Below, piece by piece: positions 46,793 through 58,514 of a stretch of DNA of 64,000 bases. Origin of the DNA: Cryptomeria japonica. Its lineage: Eukaryota; Streptophyta; Pinopsida; Cupressales; Cupressaceae. Numbering within the stretch: the stretch's first letter is position 1; each line of letters opens with the position of its first letter. The notes under the pieces were generated by a model, which did not search any database, was not told where the DNA came from, and worked only from the letters and a program-made list of their open reading frames with translations. The stretch covers positions 602,971,644 through 603,035,643 of the forward strand of contig NC_081415.1 in NCBI RefSeq assembly GCF_030272615.1, in the 5' to 3' direction. The translations under genes and the position numbers were made by a program.

Positions 46793-47598
46793 TGTTGACA
46801 TCTGCACACTCCAATGATACATTGTAGGTGATTGAAGGTTTTGTCATTGATGGCAACCTTACAATCCTATGGCACCGACAAGGCCTTACACCTGCAAGAT
46901 AGTTCACTGGAATCAACGATCAGACTCTACACCGGCACTTAGGACACCGGCACCAACACAAAGAAAGGATGTATACTGGCATAGAGGCTGACAGGATTTT
47001 GTTATATTATATTTTGTTTATTATTGTAAAAACTTTGTAAGCTGACTTGGCATGTTGTAAAATGACTCTTATATATAAGAGAGATCATTGTAGAGATTTT
47101 ATAAGTTAAGAAAGTGATGTAAGCAAAAAGGAAAAATATTAAGGCAAACCTATTATGCAAAATATAGGTTAAAGGGTTTATGTAAGAAGTAGAGCAACAA
47201 CCGGTACTGAATCATGCATTATAGATGTTATTGTAAAGTAGTACAAGATATTGGATTTGTATAAATCCACATTGTAAGTCAGTGAGACTTCCCATTGAGC
47301 AATGAGCTCTAGGCAATTGGCCTTCTTGCATGTGCAGGCCCCTCTTGAAGTAATACTCTCTTATTGGCCAGTAAGTGGATATTGTGGGTCACAAATCCCA
47401 CCGAGGTTTTTCCCACACCGGGTTTCCTCATTAAATCCTTGTGTCATGGTGTGCTTTTCATGTGGATGTTTTTAATTCTATTTATTGCATTATTTCTTGC
47501 ATACTGGTACACTGTTATAATATGTTTTGCATGTTTTTCTACTCACTGGTTAGATACTGATTCACCCCCCACTCTCAGTATCCGTGGGAATCCTAACA
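46793..47598 (+). repeat. 3' LTR of element B (806 bp, intact)
   Basis: It starts TGTTGACATC and ends GAATCCTAACA. A TATA-like CTTATATATAAGA lies at about 47068-47080, and the promoter-bearing segment 47029-47103 is absent in the 5' LTR. Confidence 0.9.
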
Positions 47599-47603
47599 TT
47601 CTA

Positions 47604-49389
47604 TTGGGTTAAAACAAGTTTCACTTTTTAGGTTTTCTGTCCAAATTTTGATTACGCTAACACTAACCCTGAATCATCTTCTGTCTACCTAATATTTTCA
47701 CAGCCTAACCAGTTTCTTGCAAAATGCTTGTCAAATAATTTATCAATCACACATATGCTTATCAAATAATAAAAAGACCATGACTACTGATACATTGTTT
47801 TTGTAGTTTGCCTAAAGAAAATCAACCAAACATCACGTATTCTTTAAATTCATTTTTTGGCACCTAGCTTGCTATCTGGTTAAAGAACAAATCTGTATTT
47901 CATGTTTTAAGTAAATTCCAAGAGGTAGGAGAGTATTCTCTTGTCTTTTTAGACAATAAAAAATCTAGACCCTTGAGGTGTTTTCTTTGTTTGAGATTTG
48001 TACATCTTTAGCACGCTTACCCTCTCGAGGAGCTTAAAAACTCTTAAAGTCATTATGACCAGTGTGAGGGGAACGACCTAAGTGGGAATGGCTAAATGCC
48101 AAGTACTCCAACCTACTATAAAATAAATGTGATTTGATGAAAATCAAATCGACAAAAGTGCTCGGGATTAGCTCTCCTCAATACCTTCGGGTATATTGAA
48201 CCTTGGTTTTCAAGGTTGGGAGACCTTTTAATTGTGTTTATACCTCAACACGCTGAACAAACCCCTTACTAGATCCAATCAAAATTAGAAGCTACCTGAT
48301 TCACCTCTGAAAGGTTGATAATATTTGTGCAAGAGAGATAGTAACTCTCCCAAGACACTTTCCATATTGTGCCCCCATTAGCGTTTGGAGTCAGCTAATA
48401 TGGTGTTGAGAATCCATTGCATGAGACTTAGCGGCGATATTCTGATTAGCTATTGGGTGTGTACCTAAGTTAGCAAGCAAAGGTTTTCTTCTCTAAGCCA
48501 ACTTCCATAGGGTTTGCATGTTGTGATTGGAGATACTATTCATACTACATGTTTTCTGTGTTTTCATCCCTCAAACTAAAATTGGAATACCGAAATTGGA
48601 GAAAACAAGTAACAACTCAGTGATCAAAAACTTTGTCCATGTTAGAACTAGTCTACCCTAAGTCAAAATTCAGTCCAAAACTAGTCTATCTTGGTCAAAA
48701 ATTGGTCCATCTCAGAATTGGTCATACTCAGTTGTCATACTCAGCTATTGGAAAACTCAGAATTTTTGTCTCTATCCTGTTAACAATCATAGGAATCTGA
48801 TCTTTATCATCTTGCACCATATCTTGTTTCGTATGAATTTGATTATTTGTCATCTGAGCTCAATCCTCTATCATATGAAACCCATCAATCTATCATCTGA
48901 AGCTAAATCCTGTGTCTTATGATACATAATTGCATTGAATCTTTTGTCATCCTAGACATACCCATCTATCGTACGGTACTAGGTAGCAACTCGTACGAAA
49001 CAAAATTGTTGTCATCCTAAAACTATTTAATTGTTGTTCAGATCAGTAAATCTTGTCGTACGAATCTCTAATTTTGTCAGTACAGAAGAATCAAACCTTC
49101 CTAGATCATTCTATAGTGAGCATAAAACTGGTCATCATTCCCTTGAGCATAAACAACCTTGATAGTGTACCCTTGCCATTGCGTTGCACGATTTTTTTGA
49201 TCATCTTTAAGCTAGTTCAAACAATATCTTATCAAACCTAAGTTAACTTAGATAACGTCTTACACAGGATAGATCATTCCTAAAACCATACCAAATCTTA
49301 GTAACTTCTCTCAATCACTGCGTTAAATGAATAACTAGCTACAATTTGATCTTGACTTCTGCAACACATCTAGCTCTCGATCCTGTTGG
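47604..49389 (+). other. G2 leader, right part
   Basis: 1.8 kb with no credible frame. TCGTACGA palindromes are at 48991-48998 and 49056-49063, with many one- or two-base variants between 48820 and 49065. It leads into the gag start at about 49390. Confidence 0.6.
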
Positions 49390-50990
49390 TTGCAAATGCC
49401 TGTTCAAACTAGAAGTTCTCATAGCAAAATAGATAGAGAAAAAGAAACACTCTTTTCAACAAATGACAATCCATTATTTGGAGAAAACCTCTTTTCAAAT
49501 AAACCATCATCGTCACAAATACAAGTTTATGATATACCAATCTTTGGTCAGCCCCTATCTCCCACCATGTTTGGAGAAAGGCAAGAAAGACAAGCTAGTA
49601 AACAAGACACTTATGACAATTTCAGAAATCATGCCATTGACAATGAGTCCTCATCAACTGAATCTGAAATCCCTGAACCTCCTGAGGTCGAAATACATAG
49701 ATGTCAAAATGATAAATAGTTCCAAAAAATGATGAAGGTCATCATGGCTAGAGAGAAAGAAGACTATTTCCTAGAATTAGCAAAGAAAGGCGCCAAAATT
49801 CCTACTGGTTATAATTTGGGTGCCCTCATCACTAAAGAGGAAGAGATACCATTGAGAATGCTAAACAAACAAATGCAACTGTTACGAACTGAGGTCACAT
49901 AACTGAAAAACAAAGATAAATCACCAAAACAATATTCTCTAGACACAATATGCCCATTCCTATTTGACAAAAACCTTTACATGCCTCCATTTCCCTCAAA
50001 AGTAGAAATGTCTAAGTTTGAAAAATGTGACGGGAATACAGACCCTCAAGATCATATTAGAGAATTTTGTACTTTACGTATGGAGTTCATGCACGACCAA
50101 ACGTATCTCATGCATGTTTTCTCTAGAAGTTTAGGGGGGCAAGCTATGGAATGGTTCTCAAGTCTACCTATGGGAATAAAAACTTTTGAAGAATTAATCC
50201 GACTATTTCTACATAAATACTCCTATAAGATTCATTACCTAGTCACTATGATAGAGCTTTGCAATACCAAACAAAAGATAAGAGAACCCTTTCTCACTTT
50301 TCTCTTTTCTCCAATGATGGAGGAAGATGTTCTCTAGATATTTATGGACTATTCCAGATCTTGAGAAGATGGATATCTTTGTCAACAATTTAATCCCTGA
50401 ATTAAAATATAGTATCTAGATGCAAGTACATCCTTCATTCAACAAGATGGTAGATAATGCCCTCAGAATGGAAGATGTGCTTATAAAAAAGGCAGATATA
50501 TCACTTTGGAAAGAAACATTGCAAGGTTCTAGTTCTAAAGAAAAGAGAAAATACTGGAAATATGACAAAGATAACAATAGAAACATTGTTAATGATGGAG
50601 TGGTAGATACTATCAAAGCAAAAACAAAATCCACAATATTTAACTTGGCTAGTGGCATGCAAGCACTCAAGGCAGCTGAAACTATAGTAGAAAATCCTCC
50701 AAAGAAAGCAAGAGAATGGGTTAAAGAAAAGCCTTGCCTTTCAAAACCCAAGTGTGATTTTACTCCTCTAGATGAATCATATGAATTAGCTTTTAAAACT
50801 TTATTGGCAAATAATCTGATAACATTGCTAGACAATTCTAGACCATATAACTCAGAAATTATACCCAAATGATGGAGAAAAAATGAATACTATGACTACC
50901 ATTGGAACAAGGGACATAACATAAACAATTGCATGAAACTTTGACATGAAATCTAAGATCTCATTGATGCTGGAAAGGTCATTGTTGGAA
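49390..50990 (+). pseudogene. Gag of Gypsy G2
   Basis: The frame 49390-49719 (MQMPVQTRSSHSKIDREKE) is the likely N-terminus. 49981-50337 carries the retrotransposon-gag core: MSKFEKCDGNTDPQDHI, LMHVFSRSLGGQAMEWFSSL and ELIRLFLHKYS. From 50420 the frame shifts by one and continues. YYDYHWNKGHNINNC (about 50888-50932) is the Tat-type knuckle-like block with one Cys replaced by Tyr. A TGA at about 50942 falls where Arg is usual. Stops and one frameshift (about 50338-50419) make it non-functional. Confidence 0.8.
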
Positions 50991-50995
50991 ACCAC

Positions 50996-52500
50996 ATGAC
51001 TAATGATGATCATAAGGCCTTTAAAGATCCCTTACTGACCTATGAACAAGGAGATTATTCAAAAGCCAAGGGCGAAGCTAGAGTCAATTATACCTACACT
51101 AACAATGATAATTTGATCAACATGATTCAATCTTCCCAACCTGAATATTGCAATGTGATCATAATCCAGGATAAACAAAATCAAGCACAAACTGCTAATG
51201 CTGTGACTCACGCTCAAAAGAAGGTTACTCTTCAAGGAACTAGTTCCTCAACTTTTGATCAAGGAACGTCAAACCTACCAATCCCTCCAAATAGACAAAC
51301 AAGCATGATCATGGCCAAATCAAAATAGTTGGCTTCATCATCTTCACCTAGTTATAGTATTGTCTAACAATTGAAGAGAACCAATGCTCAAATCTCCATT
51401 TTGGAACTGCTTAAGATCTCTTCTACTCATAGAGAGATCCCGGACAAGGCTTTGCTCACCACTAGTGTCCCTAAATATTTAGACGTGGATTGGTTTCAAT
51501 CTATGGTGGGTCACCTAACTTCAACTTATTACCTCACTTTCTCTAAAGAAGATGATAACTCACTGAGTCACCCACATAACCAACCATTACACATCAAAGC
51601 TATGATCCATAAACACTAAGTTAAATGTTTTTTGATAGATGGAGGTACTGGGTTGAATATATGTACCTACAATCTACTGACACAGCTGGGATTTTCTGAA
51701 AATGATATTGATCCAACAAAGAAAATAACAATCAAGGCTTATGATGAAGAAGAAAGAACCTCTAAGGGTATGGTACTATTACCAATCAGGGTAGGACCTG
51801 TAGAAAGAGATGTCATTTTTTAGGTCCTTGATCTTCATCTTTCATACAACATCTTACTGGGTAGGCCATGGATTCATGAAATGAAAGTGGTACCATCTAC
51901 GTATCATTAGTGCTTGAAATTTCCTTATAATGGAGTTGAAGTCAGTATTCCTGTCGAAACAAGATATAACTACAATGCATTAAGGCAGAGTGCTGATGCT
52001 TTTGTTCCTCATAATAGAGCAACCTCTATAGCTAAATGTTCAGAATCTTTGTTGAAAGATTTAGAAAAGAAATTGAAAATCACAAACACTGGCATAGATG
52101 GATACAAGATAGAGCCTATACTCTCACTAATGTCTCTTCCTCCATCACCAAGATAGTCAAGAAAACCATCAGAGGTTATGAAGCCACAAAATTCAACTCC
52201 AAATTTTTTTTATGATGGTCTCTTTATACAGTCCTCTACTTCTCTTGCAAATGAAATAGAAGAGGATGATGTTCTCAAATCACTTTTTAAAGAAGATTGT
52301 GCAAACAAAGAAATATGACATTGTGAGATTTCCTCGACACAATATGGTCTAGGCTATAAGATGCTTCAACGCATGTAATATTCAGGTATTGGTCCTCTAG
52401 GCAAGCATCAAGAAGGTATTGTTGAACCTATTTAGTTACAAACTAAGTCTCCCAGTGATAAATCTAGACTGGGATATGATCTAAGAAAGTCATTAAATCA
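50996..52500 (+). pseudogene. Protease and G-patch region of Gypsy G2
   Basis: Upstream, NAQISILELLKISSTHREIP is the conserved Tat segment before protease. The active site reads CFLIDGGTGLNICTYNLL (about 51624-51680), the D-G-G variant usual in this lineage. LSYNILLGRPWIHEMKVVPS closes the domain. TAG codons at 51821-51823 and 51908-51910 replace Gln in ..VLDL and YH.CLKFP. A G-patch-like YSGIGPLGKHQEGIVEPI lies at about 52381-52434. Same frame as the downstream RT. Confidence 0.8.
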
Positions 52501-53956
52501 GAAGCACACATCCCACCATCAACTTCGATGGAAGAAAAGGGTACTACCTTTAACAACACAAGAAATTAATACTCAACAAACTTAGGAAGAGTGTGACGAT
52601 GAAAAAAAAGAATTACCAACCCAGAGAGAGGAAACAAATGGTAATCAAGTACCAATTATATGAGCTATAATATCATAGGATGTAGAAGTCCTAGAGGATA
52701 TGAGAGACAAAGTATACAGAATCAAGGAATTGTTTGCACCACTGGATATTCTAGTAACATATGCTAGAAGACAACAAGTAGATGATTCAGAAACTAATTC
52801 AAATGAGTATGAATGGGGTCCAGACCACCTCTCAGATATATCTACTATAGAAACCCCTGAAGAATCTAGTGATATCATAGATGATGCATAAGAGATGATA
52901 CGCCTAAAAATACAAAATTAAATAAAAGAAATCAGACTAAAAAGACAAGAAGAGTATGAACAACAGTTGGAGGAAGAAAGGACACAAGAAATTCCTTCAC
53001 CTACTAACTCTCCCTCTAATGAGATAGGACAAATCAAGTACAAAACTACAAAAGAAGAAATAGAAGCTACAAAAATAGAACTAGTCATCAGTCCAGAGGA
53101 AGCTAAATGGAATAGATGATAGAGATCAATAGATTCATCAAGGTTATGTCCACAAGTGTGTCAAATACAAGTGAGTAATGAATCAAATCATGAAGTAACT
53201 TGCAGCATCAAATATGTAGGTATTGATACTATATATGCTTTTACTAAGCCAATTGAAGATGAGTCAGAAACTTCATCTTATGACTCTGATAACTCAGACA
53301 GGAGCTATGTTTATAACAAAAACTATTATAAAATGTATTATGAGTACTCTGTCATGAATGTTGAGATGTTGTTTGCTGACCCTGTTACTGTCACACCACA
53401 GTATGTAATCCAATCTGAAGTAGGTGATGACACTAGAGGTAGGTCAGTTGGGTTACATCCAATAAATACTAACATGAATTTCAATAATCATGTTGTAACT
53501 CTTCCTGGTCTCGAGACACATATGCAAGGTAGTCTTCTGGAACTCGACTAGTCGGTCTGAAGCCATGATGATAGTACCATGAACTCTCTTGAGCTTGTTC
53601 AAATGTTATCCTTAATACATCCTAAACTTATTGATTGTACTCTTTATAACCAACCCATGAATATACCCACCTTCACCAATGACTACACACTATCTTGCTA
53701 TCTTAATGTAGTGGAACCAATGAACTCTTCCACTAGTGAGAAAAGTGAGAAAATGACTGAAATAGACATCAATTATCTTAGTTGTAAAAATCAAAAAAAG
53801 AAAAATAAGAGATCTGATGGCAGAAACCACAATGTGGTGGTGTCAGAAGCAAAAATAGTAAAAATAAAGGACGTACCTAAGGGTGGAAAGCTCTCTGAGG
53901 CACCTGAAGGTGAGATACTAGATATACGACCAAGTCATTTCTAGGAGAGGTCTTCT
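52501..53956 (+). pseudogene. Gypsy G2 linker between protease and RT
   Basis: Open pieces (52700-52891, 53156-53551, 53579-53944) are acidic and Ser/Asp-rich and hold no catalytic motif. One ends PEGEILDIRPSHF, just before RT. Linkers like this between protease and RT are usual in Tat polyproteins. Frame is kept except for stops and short shifts. Confidence 0.65.
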
Positions 53957-55460
53957 ATGTTGATCGAGCCAACTCAGCCAATGAACACTGGGAGTCAAGA
54001 AATGCCACATATCATTCATTTAGCACAATCACTATCAACAAAAGAGTTAAAATATTTTAGCAACCTTTTTTTAGAAAAGAAGATCAAATTTGCATGGACA
54101 TACTCAGATATGCCAGGACTAGATGCTGAGCTCATCATGCATCATCTCTCTATTACACCAGGAGTTAAACCATTCAAGCAAAAACTTCGTAAGACACATC
54201 GTCATGTGGCATTGCTAGTCAAGGTTGAACTAGAAAAATTGCTAAAAGCTGGATTTATCAGAGCTATAGACTATGCAGAATGCATATCAAACATAGTACC
54301 TATATCAAAGGCAGACAAATCTATTAGAGTTGGCACAAACTTCAAGGATCTCAACAAAGCATGTCCGAAAGATGATTTTCCATTTCCCAACATTGACATG
54401 ATAGTAGATATGACTACTAGATATGAGATGTATTCATTAATGGATGGATTCTCTAGTTACAATCAGATCAAAATAGCATCTGAAGATCAAGAAAAGACAA
54501 CTTTCACGTGTGTATGGGGAACCTTCTACTAGAATGTTATGTCGTTTGGGCTAAAGAAGGTTGAAGAAACTTACCAAAGAGCAGTAACCACTATCTTCCA
54601 TAATATGATGCATAAAAACATGGAAGATTATGTTGATGACACCCTAGCAAAAACCATGAAGATATCTATGCATATTCAATAACAAGGCCTCATACTAGAT
54701 AGAATGGAAAGATTCAAGCTCCGGCTAAATCCTAAAATGTGTGCATTTGGAGTAACATCAGGAAAATTGCTTGGTTACATAATTTCAAAAAAAGGAATTG
54801 AGGTTGACCCTAAAAAGGTCCAAGCTATAATGGAAATGCCTTCACCCAAGAATATCAGTCAAATGAGAAGTTTACAGGGTCATCTTCAGTCAATAAGGTG
54901 CTTTATATCTTAGCTAGCAAACAAAGCTCAACCTTTCACAAAGGTATTAAGGAAAGGAGTTCAATACAACTGGGATAAATATTGTGAACAATATTTAAAA
55001 CAAATCAAAGATTATCTTTCTAATCCACCCATATTAATTTCACCGATTCAAGGTAAGCCATTGATTCTATACATATCAGCTACATCTACTTCACTGGGGT
55101 CACTCCTGGCACAACAGGATGAAAATAAAAAAGAGAGAGCTATATATTATATCAGCAAAACATTGGTGTCTTATGAAATAAACTACACTATAATAGAGAA
55201 AGCATGTTTGGCATTGGTCTTTGCATCACAAAAATTAAGGCACTATATGTTAGCATACTCTATTAAGCTGGTAGCCAAGATTGATCCGCTCAAATATCTT
55301 CTCAGTAAAGAAACACTTATAGGAAGACTGGCCAAATGGGTCATGATTCTTACAGAATTTTATATTGAATATGTGGAATGTAAAGCCATCAAAGGATAGG
55401 TTATTGCAGACCAACTTGCTGATGCTCCACTTGAAGACAACCAACCTCTGCATATATAAT
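53957..55460 (+). pseudogene. Reverse transcriptase and RNase H of Gypsy G2
   Basis: RT runs from about 53990 to 54920 with PGLDAELIMHHLSI, KADKSIRVGTNFKDLNKACP, YEMYSLMDGFSSYNQIKI, VWGTFY.NVMSFGL and the catalytic YVDD intact at 54629-54640. LGYIISKKGIEVDP is the thumb. The Gypsy RNase H follows (about 55050-55400: LILYISATSTSLGSLLAQQ, EKACLALVFASQKLRHYM), weakened at its catalytic positions as in other Tat elements. Stops include TAG after GTFY (54530-54532, where Trp, Tyr or similar is usual), 54911-54913 and 55397-55399 (both where Gln is usual). One frame throughout. Confidence 0.88.
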
Positions 55461-55960
55461 TCCTAGATGAATCAATCATGCACCTTACTCAGCAATCATG
55501 GAAGATGTTCTTTGATGGGTCTTTCACTCAACATGGTTCTGGTGCCAGAATACTTTTTATTACTCCCAAATAATATTCAATCCCAAAAGCTTACAAGATT
55601 CTCTTCCCTTGCACAAACAACATTGCAGAATATGAAGCTTTGGTAAACAGGATCAAGCTGGCCATCGAGTGGAAGATTGCTGAATTACACATCTATGGAG
55701 ATTCTCAACTCATTATCAACCAAATCAATGATCTATATCAGACAAGAGATGAGAAAATGATGCCTTATAAGAGAATGGTGGATGATCTAAAGAAAGACTT
55801 TACCTGTGTATCATTTCAGCAGATCCCCATATTAGCAAATAGAGCAACAGATGCAATGGCCACTTTGGCATATATACCATAGCTATAGGAATCTATTGTT
55901 TGCTTTGAATTCCTTGTGGAAGAGTTACATTATCTTGCCTATGACTCTCCCGATTCCCAG
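55461..55960 (+). pseudogene. Second (archaeal-type) RNase H of Gypsy G2
   Basis: WKMFFDGSFTQHGSGARIL, NNIAEYEALVN and IYGDSQLIINQIN supply the D, E and D positions of the additional RNase H that marks the Tat lineage. A TAG/TAA-type stop interrupts ITPK.YSIPKAYK (about 55571). The frame is otherwise open 55640-55882. Confidence 0.85.
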
Positions 55961-57250
55961 ATGGTCAGTTCTATTATTGGACATGACTCATCTTGTTATA
56001 GCCACATTTACTCTTACCCACGTGACCAAGTTGTCCCTGCTAATCTTTCCCAAAATGAAAAAAGGAACCTAATCTGAAATGTGTCATGGTATGTCATCAT
56101 TGCTAATGACCTATGTAGGCAAGGTTTATATAATACTTTTCTTAGATGTCTAGAAATAGAGGAGTCCCAATGCGCATTATCTGAGGTTCATGAAGGTTTT
56201 TTTGGATCCCATTCGAATAGTTTAAGTTTAGCACGAAAACTACTAAGGGTTGGCTACTACTGGCCAAACATGGAGAAAGAAGCTATAAAATTTTCTAAAA
56301 CCTATGAAAAGTGTCAACTGCATGGTCAACTTATCCATGCTCCAACAAGGGATCTCATACCCTTTGTGGCACACTAGCACTTTCAATAGTGGGCATTTGA
56401 TCTAATTGGCCAAATATATCCTACATCATCTAACAGACACAAATTTATTATCACTACCACTGAGTACTTCACTAAGTGGGTAGAAGCGATTCCACTCACC
56501 AAAGCAACCAGTAAACAAGTAGCTTTGTTTATTCTTAATTATATCATTTGCAGGTATGGTATACCTTCATCCATTATAATTGACAATGCAAGATAGTTCA
56601 AGAACAAAGATCTAAACGAACTCTGTGAAAAATTCAAAATAAAACAACACTGGTCATTTGCATACTACCCTCAACGTAATGGACAAGCCGAAGCATCCAA
56701 TAAGAATATGTTGACTATCTTACACATGACAGTCAATAAATATGGAAAGGATTGGTATCTGTAGCTCAATCCGGCTCTATGGGCTTATAGAAAAAGTGTC
56801 AAAACACCTACTGGGGCTACACCTTTTTCTTTGGTGTATAGGTCCGAAGCAGTATTACCTATTGAGATGGAAATACCATCTCTAATAGTTTCTTTGCAAG
56901 GTCTTGTTATTGATGAAGACTATAGAATATCTAGATTGCAAGAGCTTGAATTGTTGGATGAGCATTGACAAGTGTCATTTGGTCATCTCAAAGTGTATCA
57001 AAAGAGAATGTCTAGAGGATATAACAAGAAGGTTCGACAAAGAGAATTTCAGGTTGGTGACCTAGTTCTAAGAGAAAATCCTAAAAATCAACAGTTTTGA
57101 GACAACAAAGGGATGTTTGAACCTAACTGGTTGGGTCCCTATATCGTTACTACATCTTTTGGCTCGGGTGCCTATCAACTCTCAACATTGGAAGGAGAAT
57201 AGCTCCGTGAACTGATCAACACCATCCATCTGAAGAAATTATTCACATAA
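55961..57250 (+). pseudogene. Integrase of Gypsy G2
   Basis: The zinc-binding HHCC region is at about 56150-56330: EVHEGFFGSH keeps both His, but KTYEKCQ has Tyr for the first Cys. The core has WAFDLIG (D), IIIDNAR (D, about 56582) and RNGQAEASNK (E at 56690-56692). GPYIVTTSFGSGAYQL is the C-terminal domain. Stops at 56594-56596, 56762-56764 and 57200-57202 are TAG at usual Gln positions. 56966-56968 and 57098-57100 are TGA at usual Arg positions. The ORF ends TAA at about 57250. Confidence 0.85.
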
Positions 57251-57280
57251 ATATTCTCTGCTCTAGCAGCCTATAGAGCT

Positions 57281-57390
57281 AAAAAGTCCTAAAGAAATCC
57301 TAAAAAGCAGAAAAAGTCCTAAAGAAATCATTAAAAATTATAAAAAGTCCTAAAGAAATCATAAAAGTCATAAAAAGTCCTAAAGAAATC
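57281..57390 (+). repeat. 30-31-bp tandem repeat in the G2 3' untranslated region
   Basis: Four perfect copies of AAAAAGTCCTAAAGAAATC start at 57281, 57311, 57342 and 57372. Untranslated-region tandem repeats of this kind are known in Tat/Ogre elements of other plants. Confidence 0.92.
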
Positions 57391-58514
57391 CAAAAAAATC
57401 AAAAAAAAAAAAAGGGGAAAAAGAGAGAAAAATGCCTTGGTGAAAACCTGGTAAACAGGCACACCTCGATAAGAAAAAAATGCATCTCTACCAAGCAGGT
57501 TAAAACTTGGCAAATAGGTCCCTCTTGTACTCAAGCGCTCCATCTATCGACACAACGCTAGCATTCCCGTTTTCATGCATCTTTCATTTCGCTTGTACAT
57601 ATATTTTAGTCACTTTTGTGACATCCTGGTTCTTTTGGAACCCTCATGGCTTGAAACTGATCAATGTCCTAGTCTTAGGTTAATCAATAGAGCACATTAC
57701 ATGTCCTAAGAAGTATCAACCAAGTCATCTTTACGTCAGTGATACCTAGTTATTCACTCCGAGTCAGTCACTTGTCTCCTGACTACTGAAGATTTTTATC
57801 ACTGAGTACACAAGCAAAACAAAACTGAAAACAATCACTAAACTGTTTGAGATATGCATGAAATTTTCTTTGTATGTAGTCTTTTATATTGGTTTTCAAT
57901 TATTATTCTCTTTGAGTAACTCAAGGAAGTCTATCTTGACTAAGAGGAGCAAGTATTGGGGGCATAATATTTTCTTTGATTTTTGCTTGTAGGAATGATT
58001 CCGATGATCTCAAAACATCTAATCAGCTGGGTGTCTGTGATAATTGCCTTCACAATAATGTGAAATCGCCAAACATACCTCGACTCTGCTCACTAATACA
58101 TTTGGACTAGATTTCAGTCTCTAGGTTTCCGACGGAGAAGGTATATTGTGGCCAAATTTGATTTTTTTTTTTAAAAATGCCCGCATTCATCATAATTCCA
58201 ACAAAAATTTCCCATTTGGTTTCGATGAAGAAGGCATTAGCAATGAGAATTTTCTTTTCTTCAAAAAAGTACTTGAGTTCATCATAATTCCAATGACAAC
58301 GTCCATTACTTAAAAAAAAAGAAGAGGGGAATTCATTTGTGCATTGCAATCCCACATAGGCGTCCGTGGCGACTTCAACCCCCAAAAACATCAAACCCAC
58401 ATCGAAGCCATTTGTGGCATTGCTTGCAATCCCGCACAGGAGGTAGATTCAAATTGCCCTAGTTTTTAATTTCATGTTGCAAAAAATATACATGTGGTGG
58501 TTAATTGCCCTAGT
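57391..58514. other. G2 3' untranslated region, its end, and unassigned sequence
   Basis: 57391 to about 57950 is G2 untranslated sequence. TATTGGGGGCA (57951-57961) looks like the polypurine tract. Beyond 57965 no LTR start matching 39564 is seen, so the element's right boundary is uncertain. 57966-58514 contains A/T runs and no frame I trust (a minus-strand frame at 58400-58107 has no recognisable family). Confidence 0.5.

Larger units (their letters stand above)
41016..47598 (+). mobile_element. Element B: complete two-ORF non-autonomous LTR retrotransposon
   Basis: It is bounded by LTRs 41016-41746 and 46793-47598, both TG...CA, with flanking 5-bp TTCTG (41011-41015) and TTCTA (47599-47603). 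Inside are a primer site (41749-41760), a gag-like frame (41761 to about 42970), ORF2 (43281-46584), an untranslated segment and a polypurine tract (46781-46791). No enzyme domain is present. It is the best-preserved member of the A/B/C family and sits in the leader of Gypsy G2. The two LTRs differ by a 75-bp gap and scattered substitutions, so the insertion is not recent. Confidence 0.92.
39564..57965 (+). mobile_element. Element G2: Ty3/Gypsy, Tat lineage, interrupted by element B; 3' LTR missing
   Basis: A 5' LTR (39564-40717) and a primer-binding site (40722-40738) are followed by a long leader (40739 to about 49389, minus element B), gag, protease, RT, RNase H, a second RNase H and integrase, then a tandem repeat and a purine-rich tract (TATTGGGGGCA near 57951). 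The second, archaeal-type RNase H is diagnostic of Tat. After the purine tract I find no TGTAATACCC start, so the 3' LTR is deleted or lies elsewhere. The coding part stays in a single frame from 50420 to 57250 but has many stops. Confidence 0.85.

Noticed and set aside
41016-47598. Full autonomous Copia element
   Set aside because: The primer site is Copia-like, but no integrase, RT or RNase H motif is found in any frame.
50416-50868. 150-codon minus-strand frame
   Set aside because: Exact shadow of the G2 gag frame on the other strand.
58107-58400. 97-codon minus-strand frame after G2
   Set aside because: No recognisable family or repeat. Composition is driven by A/T runs.
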